DNA from: Echinarachnius parma
Lineage: Eukaryota > Echinodermata > Echinoidea > Clypeasteroida > Echinarachniidae
DNA length: 64,000 nt
Assembly: GCA_037951105.1 (NCBI GenBank)
Contig: JBAMJV010010660.1
Span: 1 to 64,000 of the forward strand
Reading direction: 5' to 3'
Position numbers and translations under genes: made by a program. Each line of letters starts with the position of its first letter. Positions within the stretch are counted from its first letter, which is position 1. The notes beneath the pieces were generated by a model, which ran no database searches, was not told the DNA's origin, and saw only the letters and a program-made list of their open reading frames with translations. Below are positions 59,301-64,000 of this stretch, piece after piece.

Positions 59301-62300
59301 TATTCGATTAATGTATATAATTGTAACAATGTACACGATTGTTACGAAGGTGTACAATTATTTGCTTTCCTTCATGATCGGACATTGGTTCTTGCGCGTG
59401 CGTCAGAACGGTTGGTTCGCTAGTTCGTAGACATGTTTAAAAGCTTAGACTGGAAGAAGTAAGTTCTTATAAAAATCACTATGATAACAATCTGATTAAA
59501 TGACTAACTACCTCTTAATCATTTATCATTTATTGTTTATTGAGTAAAGCTCACCAACAATGTTGATTCCAACGATCCCACTCGCCACCACGATGGAGTT
59601 ACTGAAGATGACGTCACGAGGGTCAAGAAGGACGTTCTGATAGACGAACATGGCCAGGTAGGAAGCAAGGTAGAGCGCGCCAAAGATCAAGGCTCTGGAG
59701 AATCCCTTCCGAGTGAAGCGTGTTCTGAAAGGGAAATAAGACATAAATAATGTGACGATTCTGCAAGTGTCATGAGCGAAGTGACTAGTGACGTCACGAG
59801 GGTCGATTATATGAACATCGCAGATCAACCCTTTGGTGAATCCGTTCAGAGTGATGCGTGCTTTAAGACAGCAAAACATATTCATACACAAAATGAAAAA
59901 GAAAATCATTATTAGGTTATAAGGTAGTATATGCATAATGCAAAATGCATAATGCATAATAGTTTTGGTACAGTAAATTTCCACCCAATGATATCGGCCT
60001 ACTTGAGCATGCCGAGAAAACCCATTTATTTTAGTCCGCTTTCATGACTTTGTCAATTTTCTTTTTAATGTTTCCTTTGTAATTTATTTTGTTATTTTTG
60101 TTTGTATGAAAACTTAACAAGCGCCAAGAGGCTCAATTGCAATTTGCGCTGTATAAATATTTATTATTATTATTTGTATTATTATTATTGAATGAGAGGT
60201 CGGTCAGACTCACCTAGTGACGGAGAAGCCATTGGATAGAAGGAGTAGCATGGAGGCAAGGAGAACGCCAGACAGGTACCGCGTCAGATCGGCTTTAAAG
60301 GAGAACAATTTCCAGTAGTTTATTTACAATTATTAAAGGAGAGACTTACTTAAAAAGAGATACATAATTAGGAAAGATGGCAAATCACTTAAACTAAACT
60401 AAAATTGTATCGAATATACCTTTGTAATTAAGAAATGAAAGTTATGTTCCCCCGAATACTTTGTAATGAGATGTTGTTTTATTAAAAAGGTGGAAAGTTA
60501 TGCCCGTGGGCTAATTTCATGTTAAATTCTTCTGAGAATACTGGGGCGAGAGAAAATGTGGTACATGTATCAATGAAGACCGCATGATAGATAATAATTT
60601 AATTTGTGTGTGTTATGCCTAGGTTAAATTACCTGCATACTGGATCAAAGTGGATCGATTCCCCGAGCGGGCGAACCGATAGAGTCCACTGCAATGTAGC
60701 AACAGGCTGGTAGTCTGAAGCACCAGACTCAGATAGAACAGCTGGAACATCATGTGGAGAAATTTCCTCTTCGCCAGGGTAGCTATAGTAACGGTTACAG
60801 GATTATAATAAATAAGAAATCATAAATTGACACGTTAAAACTACGGTATAACATTTTTGTTATCAATTGGCCCATACTCTGAAATCTAATTCATCAAGAC
60901 TTTCAATTCAGTCACAACTTAGCTATTCACAACTTTAGACTTCAGAGTACGGGCAAATGATATATATATATTGCATAATCACAATTTCCAAACAAATAGT
61001 ACAATATTACAAAAAATATGCCTAAATCTAGCACTTACATCGAAAGCGGGTTGCTAGGTACGTCATAAGTAGATATGCGATGAGAACACCTGTGTCCTGC
61101 CCTAGTACTACTGTAAACAAAAGATAAAGAAAGAAATATAAGAGATATAATATACAATCATGATTTGTTTTTGTATAATAGTCATACATTTCTAATGTTA
61201 GTATTTATTGTAAAGAATTTACCACAATTTTCAATGACGTAGCGTGGACATGCTGACCGGGGGTGCACGCCAATTATTTGGAGGGAGGGGTCAGATCATA
61301 ATTTGTGTATCTTTCTTTTATTTCACTATTTACACTTTTTGTTTGGTAAAATTGTTTTGCACCCCCTCTCCCTTCCCCGTAGTAAGTACGCTGACTATTT
61401 TATTTAGTTTGAATGCAACAAACAAATATAATGAGCTAACGTTTTTCATTGTCCGAAAATTCCCTCAGGAACCCGTCGTTGCCGTTGGTCATGTGGAGGC
61501 GATATGTCAAGGTGTGAATTCCTGGTTGAACTCCATCACGACTCCGATTATGACCACAGTTGGTGAGATGAGCGAACCACCATCCCGGCTCGGAGGCATC
61601 GGAGAAGTCAATCGAGCCACGGCAGACCAGCATCTGAACATTGAGCAAAATACACAAAGGGAAAAAATGAATGCACTTTCATTTCAATAACATTAACCAT
61701 TATGAACAAACAAAATGTGACTGGAATCGGTGCAAGTGGTTTCAGCAATGAATAACAATTATAAGATATCTTTGTTTTTACTAAGACGTAGGCCTAGCTA
61801 AATTAGAAAAACAAGTATTGTTTAGTTTTGTTTCGAGGCGTAATTATAATCGTCTCCTAAATTTCATCATCGTAAAATCGCACATCTTTATTATCATCAT
61901 GGTAATATATAAATATAGGTATATCAATGATTTTGTTTATTGCTACTCGTATTCCGATAGCTAATATGTGTGCAATTTTACAATCAAGTACTGGCTGGAC
62001 CATAAACAATAATTCCAATATAGAACGAAAAATATGAATGTAAAAGTAATAATTATCTGAAGAAATAGCCTACATTAGGGCCATCGTCCGTGGTCTCTAT
62101 CTTGCAGTCATGGTCAGTGTTTCCAGTAAGTTCAATGTTGTGTCGTAGGTCCTCTACTCTCAGTTTTTGCTGACAGGTCTGAAAAAGGAAGGGGGGGGGG
62201 GGGTAAGTATTTAAGAGAGAGGGAGAGAGGGGTAGGTATGCATCAAGGGTGAAATTTAGACATAGCACATGTCTTTAATTATTCATTACTTATTCATAAA

Positions 62301-63777
62301 TAGCGCAGAAAGACAAGTTGATCAATTACTGTAATGTACACTTTAATCACAAAGATAATAGTTATCATTTGAACCCTGACTTGAGTAAATATAAATATTG
62401 AATAATCAAAGTATAAACTTAACCATAAATTTGTAATAATTCCTCATTTAGCAAGACTTATGGTAGATCAATAAGCAGACAGCATGCGTGAAAACATATT
62501 TATAAAGTTTACACGACAAAGTACTTGATACCAAATTATTTGGTTAAGATTATGGAGGATAGTTATAGTATTTGATGACCGAATCTTCTTACCAGTGTTT
62601 CTTCATTCGGTCTGATTGAAGTCCACTGGGAAGCGCTGTCATCAAATAACACGAGGCGGTAGCAACAGTAGTCCTGAAGATGAACCAACAGGGTGGACGA
62701 TGAATACATTTCATTCACTTAATTTGATGTAACACTTTATAAAGGAAACGCATTATTACTTGAGTTAGAAGATCCAGAACAAAATACAAAGCTAATTCAA
62801 AGTACATATTCAACAAATAAAACGGGAATTTATTAGAAGGTGTGCGGAGTCGGCGTAGAAGGATTAAGTGTGTTATTAGCCTGATTTTGGTTACCATATT
62901 AGTTACTCAATGGTTCTAAACCTTATGTAAATATTAAACCAGATTTATATTATTTTTTTTTAAATCAAAGTACAATAGGAAATAATCCGGGGAAATAGTT
63001 CGAGATTCGTGAAAAGTAAATACAACATTTTACATCAAATATTATGTTAGCATGAATTACACATAACATTACTTGATTTGTTTTGTATTGACACATTGTT
63101 GAACTTACAGAAGGGTAGCGGATCTCGTACTCCAACACATTTTCTCCTCCGTTGCCGAAGAAAAAGTTGTCAAGAAATACGAAATCCTGCATCAATACAA
63201 ACATGATAATGGATAAATCACATGATAATCATAAATAAGTTTTTCAAAAAAATGTATATGGAAAACAGTATTTTTCATCATTCGCTTACATTAAAAGAAT
63301 TATTAGGTCTTATACAAGTAACAACGCAACAAGCAAAGTTCGGAAGACGTTTAAGTCTTTTACGAACCGTACTACTTTTTAAAAAGAAATACATCGACAC
63401 ACACGTAGTATTCTACTGCATTAATCAACTGTTGAAATTACAAATCAAAAGTTATGCCTAAACTGCTGTCTGAAGGTCAAACTTGTATAAATTAATATGG
63501 AAACTGTAAGTATTATACGGAAAGCAATATTCATAAAAGATTTTGTCGTTCTTGACAAAATACACCAAATAATGTACCCATAGTAATTGAATTCACAATA
63601 TATATCTATTCATTATATATCTATATTAATTTTGTCTTAGTTTTGCTGATTATTGTACATTTCTAAAAATCTCACCTGGTCCGAGTCGATTTGTCCATGT
63701 TTTACCTTGGCTTCAGACATGTTAGCAAGTAACAAGCCCAAAGCAAGGAAAACCACGAAAGCCTTGAATCTGTCCAT
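47288..63777 (-). CDS. TMEM145/GPR180-family 7-TM protein with long modular tail
   Basis: Twenty-five exons join in frame from ATG 63,777 to TAG 47,288, giving about 1,319 residues. Residues 1-23 are a signal peptide; about 24-186 form a luminal domain with conserved cysteines; about 187-436 hold seven membrane segments of the GpcrRhopsn4 (TMEM145/GPR180) family; about 437-1,319 form a Ser/Thr/Pro/Lys-rich tail without a known domain. Vertebrate TMEM145 is about 490 residues, so the tail is unusual. Landmarks are CCYRLVLFDDSASQW, SNGFSVTR, LLDPRDVIF, GHAVFLFLARPTSSNRRFP. Family members are secretory-pathway membrane proteins; the exact role here is unknown. All splice sites are GT-AG. The join is my own manual model and needs transcripts. 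Confidence 0.82.
47898..48011 (-). CDS. TMEM145-like exon 24: tail, CRRFPRP module
   Basis: 38 codons: KPRKEPSCRRFPRPGTPGDA to LPVSAQK. The first 14 residues differ from exon 23 at one position. The acceptors are also alike (TTAACAG). Phase 0. Confidence 0.75.
48430..48555 (-). CDS. TMEM145-like exon 23: tail, CRRFPRP module
   Basis: 42 codons: KTRKEPSCRRFPRPEAIVDV to LAPNIPK. Clear duplicate of exon 24. Phase 0. Confidence 0.75.
48813..48852 (-). CDS. possible 30-nt microexon
   Basis: A good acceptor (CTATCTTTCAG) is followed by ten in-frame codons (NTNNKVRNNA) and GTAATG. It would keep phase 0, but it is too short to be sure and I left it out of the main model. Confidence 0.2.
48916..49380 (-). 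CDS. TMEM145-like exon 22: tail, AWA repeats
   Basis: 155 codons. After a Ser-rich start come a KTKTKTK run, two tandem KxKAWAxxPA repeats and KRFPYPG, a relative of the CRRFPRP motif of exons 23 and 24. Phase 0. Confidence 0.8.
49802..49873 (-). CDS. TMEM145-like exon 21: tail
   Basis: 24 codons: TALSVMKSLQRFNTENGDAK plus LDLV. A short helix is possible. Phase 0. Confidence 0.7.
50291..50404 (-). CDS. TMEM145-like exon 20: tail
   Basis: 38 codons: LPPQDVTREDKTNTNMTKTS to EPKAHRP. Polar. Phase 0. Confidence 0.7.
50725..50979 (-). CDS. TMEM145-like exon 19: tail, Lys/Ala-rich
   Basis: 85 codons starting AEKAAKKAAKKTAKKTAG, which resembles histone H1 tails, then PPPLYNILKPAPGLASRWLG. Phase 0. 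Confidence 0.78.
51060..51099 (-). pseudogene. relic copy of exon 18
   Basis: CTTTGGAGCTTAGGACTCAA and ATGATGAGAGTAAC on + follow exon 18 base for base with a few changes. On minus it gains a stop codon and lacks a proper acceptor, so it is a dead exon duplicate. Confidence 0.7.
51392..51460 (-). CDS. TMEM145-like exon 18: tail, basic
   Basis: 23 codons: VTIINETEAPKIIAKKQKKN plus ERK. A decayed copy lies 390 bp downstream in the gene. Phase 0. Confidence 0.7.
51960..52007 (-). CDS. TMEM145-like exon 17: tail, Cys module
   Basis: 16 codons: CNPPKDGFCVEKPEAE, a shorter paralogue of exon 15. Acceptor CTCACAG, donor GTATGT, phase 0. Confidence 0.7.
52374..52898 (-). CDS. TMEM145-like exon 16: tail, largest exon
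   Basis: 175 codons. It begins EKTATRDKAESVTDKHQTAA, with an imperfect internal repeat (SVTDKHQT and SVPDHQTS). It is Thr-rich in the middle (NVLETTTTTNIDTRTDIV) and ends DSPERLEPFTHK like exon 14. Phase 0 on both sides. Confidence 0.78.
53289..53351 (-). CDS. TMEM145-like exon 15: tail, Cys module
   Basis: 21 codons: CEPPKGGYGMFCVSKTQTKT plus K. Paralogous to exon 17. Phase 0 on both sides. Confidence 0.72.
53414..56312 (-). mobile_element. 5'-truncated LINE in intron 14, sense to gene
   Basis: Holds the second half of an endonuclease, a full RT and a 3' UTR ending in AAATAAAATAAAACAAAACA. The 5' end at about 56,312 lies within the endonuclease, as in truncated target-primed insertions. 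It is a different family from the LINE at 19,105. Confidence 0.85.
53742..56305 (-). pseudogene. LINE endonuclease-RT remnants
   Basis: Frames: 56,305-55,994 (VVVWYRPPDSPM, VIGDLNCDI), 55,950-54,238 (SDHYMIVASVGRV, then RT with YRPISVLPVLSKVLE, LDLKKAFDLIPHSVI, GVPQGSIIGPLLFI) and 54,278-53,742 (C-terminal part, LIQPHLDYCSIIWRNAG). The catalytic YADD is intact at 54,547-54,558. A break at about 55,950-55,994 and a shift at about 54,250 inactivate it. Confidence 0.85.
56483..56731 (-). CDS. TMEM145-like exon 14: tail, PFTYK module
   Basis: 83 codons from ENSAKGDVIDESLENWSFTR to DSSDWLAPFTYK. Its end matches the end of exon 16 (DSPERLEPFTHK). Phase 0 on both sides. Confidence 0.78.
57010..57315 (-). 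CDS. TMEM145-like exon 13: tail
   Basis: 102 codons, Ser/Thr/Pro-rich (SDISPTSSSTLTSTPEIR). No domain recognised. Phase 0 on both sides. Confidence 0.72.
57681..57827 (-). CDS. TMEM145-like exon 12: tail
   Basis: Encodes LSFGLGNGNDLSRNQPGSNI to PEQSFNPE, 49 codons. Polar, probably disordered. Another open frame on minus is not in phase with exon 11. Confidence 0.75.
58008..58195. repeat. polypurine tract in intron 11
   Basis: About 190 bp almost purely A and G on + (pyrimidine on the gene strand). It could form triplex DNA. Open frames across it are artefacts. Confidence 0.85.
58325..58445 (-). CDS. TMEM145-like exon 11: TM7
   Basis: Encodes AVGLATTFLGHAVFLFLARP then TSSNRRFPFPISTDK, closely like the vertebrate end of TM7. 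From here on every exon border is phase 0. Confidence 0.88.
58861..59082. mobile_element. complete hAT-type MITE in intron 10
   Basis: 222 bp with perfect 12-bp ends CAGTGGCGTAGC/GCTACGCCACTG and an 8-bp target duplication CCAGAGAT (58,853-58,860 and 59,083-59,090). The centre is G and C runs. On the gene strand its right duplication starts directly after the six-base GTTAGT donor. Confidence 0.95.
59097..59253 (-). CDS. TMEM145-like exon 10: TM5 end and TM6
   Basis: Encodes FYITVYGSFFTARDNPRTAV and FYKPFAAFFGIWFCAEPLLI. A hAT MITE begins just past the GTTAGT donor. Phase 1 in and 2 out. Confidence 0.85.
59555..59724 (-). CDS. TMEM145-like exon 9: TM4 and part of TM5
   Basis: Encodes ALIFGALYLASYLAMFVYQN, LLDPRDVIFSN and VVASGIVGINIV. 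Phase 2 in and 1 out. Confidence 0.85.
60214..60292 (-). CDS. TMEM145-like exon 8: TM3
   Basis: Encodes YLSGVLLASMLLLLSNGFSV. The NGFSVTR turn matches GKGFTVTR of vertebrate members. Phase 1 in and 2 out. Confidence 0.85.
60633..60782 (-). CDS. TMEM145-like exon 7: TM2
   Basis: Encodes KRKFLHMMFQLFYLSLVLQT and the end of the second helix (SLLLHCSGLY). Phase 1 in and 1 out. Confidence 0.85.
61039..61110 (-). CDS. TMEM145-like exon 6: TM1
   Basis: Encodes VLGQDTGVLIAYLLMTYLAT, the first membrane helix. Phase 1 in and 1 out. Confidence 0.85.
61441..61633 (-). CDS. TMEM145-like exon 5
   Basis: Encodes CRGSIDFSDASEPGWWFAHL, then TNCGHN and LTYRLHMTNG, the block before the first helix. It ends in phase 1 at a GTTAGC donor. 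Confidence 0.85.
62074..62178 (-). CDS. TMEM145-like exon 4
   Basis: Encodes TCQQKLRVEDLRHNIELTGN to TTDDGPN with two Cys, still luminal. The donor is GTAGGC, phase 0. Confidence 0.8.
62593..62673 (-). CDS. TMEM145-like exon 3
   Basis: Encodes DYCCYRLVLFDDSASQW, the most diagnostic match to TMEM145 (paired Cys, then LxxFDDxxxQW). Phase 0 on both sides. Confidence 0.88.
63109..63186 (-). CDS. TMEM145-like exon 2
   Basis: Encodes DFVFLDNFFFGNGG...YEIRYPS, the first conserved block of the luminal domain. Phase 0 on both sides. Confidence 0.85.
63676..63777 (-). CDS. TMEM145-like exon 1: start and signal peptide
   Basis: Encodes MDRFKAFVVFLALGLLLANM then SEAKVKHG. A short basic n-region and a hydrophobic core end near Ala23, a classic signal peptide. 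The donor is GTGAGA, phase 0. Confidence 0.85.
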
Positions 63778-64000
63778 GTTTCTCGAGTTGCAAGCTTGAT
63801 GCTTACTTCTCGAAAAAAAACTTTTTGAGAATAATTCTCAAAACCAACTGGAAGCAGTTTTAAGTGCTGTCAGAAAGCCGATAATTAGCATAAACTGAAC
63901 TGATACAAATAGTAGTCAGAGAGCATAATGAGGGATTTTGTTTGATTTCCATGATTTGCATACAGCAGTTACCAAGAATACGCGCATCTGTGACGTAACA
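63778..64000 (-). promoter_or_regulatory. 5' flank of the TMEM145-like gene
   Basis: Contains the palindrome TTTTGAGAATAATTCTCAAAA's 10-bp arms at about 63,822-63,842 and an octamer ATGCAAAT at about 63,953 on minus. Transcription start unknown. Confidence 0.3.

Overview
This is intron-containing animal DNA: long introns with GT-AG borders, simple-sequence tracts and dense transposon remains. The mix of metazoan gene families, Penelope/CR1-type LINEs, Ty3 elements, hAT and mariner MITEs and frequent TAGGCCTA-type words suggests a marine invertebrate deuterostome, possibly an echinoderm. That assignment is an inference.

Layout. 1-14,340 has no convincing host gene. It holds hAT-like noncoding remnants, a degraded Penelope-like 3' end (4,105-5,180), a (TG)n tract, a mariner-type MITE with a foldback nested inside it (7,090-8,110), a G-rich minisatellite (8,420-9,035) and several near-perfect hairpins. 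14,341-16,240 is a non-autonomous Helitron with eleven copies of a 156-bp tandem repeat. 16,878-17,921 carries the first two coding exons of a KY-type transglutaminase-like gene on +, with a myristoylation-type start and the catalytic cysteine; no later exon was found.

19,105-36,793 is a set of nested insertions. A dead LINE is split by a young Ty3/gypsy element (21,661-29,861), by a roughly 0.86-kb unknown insert (about 30,248-31,108) and, in its 3' UTR, by a 5-kb foldback element (31,479-36,434) whose centre holds a mariner-type MITE. 36,838-39,400 contains further MITEs. 39,435-46,779 is a foldback element built from CCAACGTTGG-type repeats. It holds two arrays of a 60-bp satellite and a tandem segmental duplication, each copy of which carries the end of a retrotransposon pol gene.

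The main host gene lies on the minus strand from 63,777 to 47,288. I could join 25 coding exons in frame from a signal peptide to a stop codon, giving about 1,319 residues. The first 11 exons (about 436 residues) encode a TMEM145/GPR180-family protein with a luminal domain and seven membrane segments. The other 14 exons encode a cytosolic tail of about 880 residues. Every tail exon is a multiple of three bases, is flanked by phase-0 introns, and several are visible duplicates of each other. This modular tail is the most interesting thing here. A LINE copy sits in intron 14 and a hAT MITE sits 6 bp from the exon-10 splice donor.
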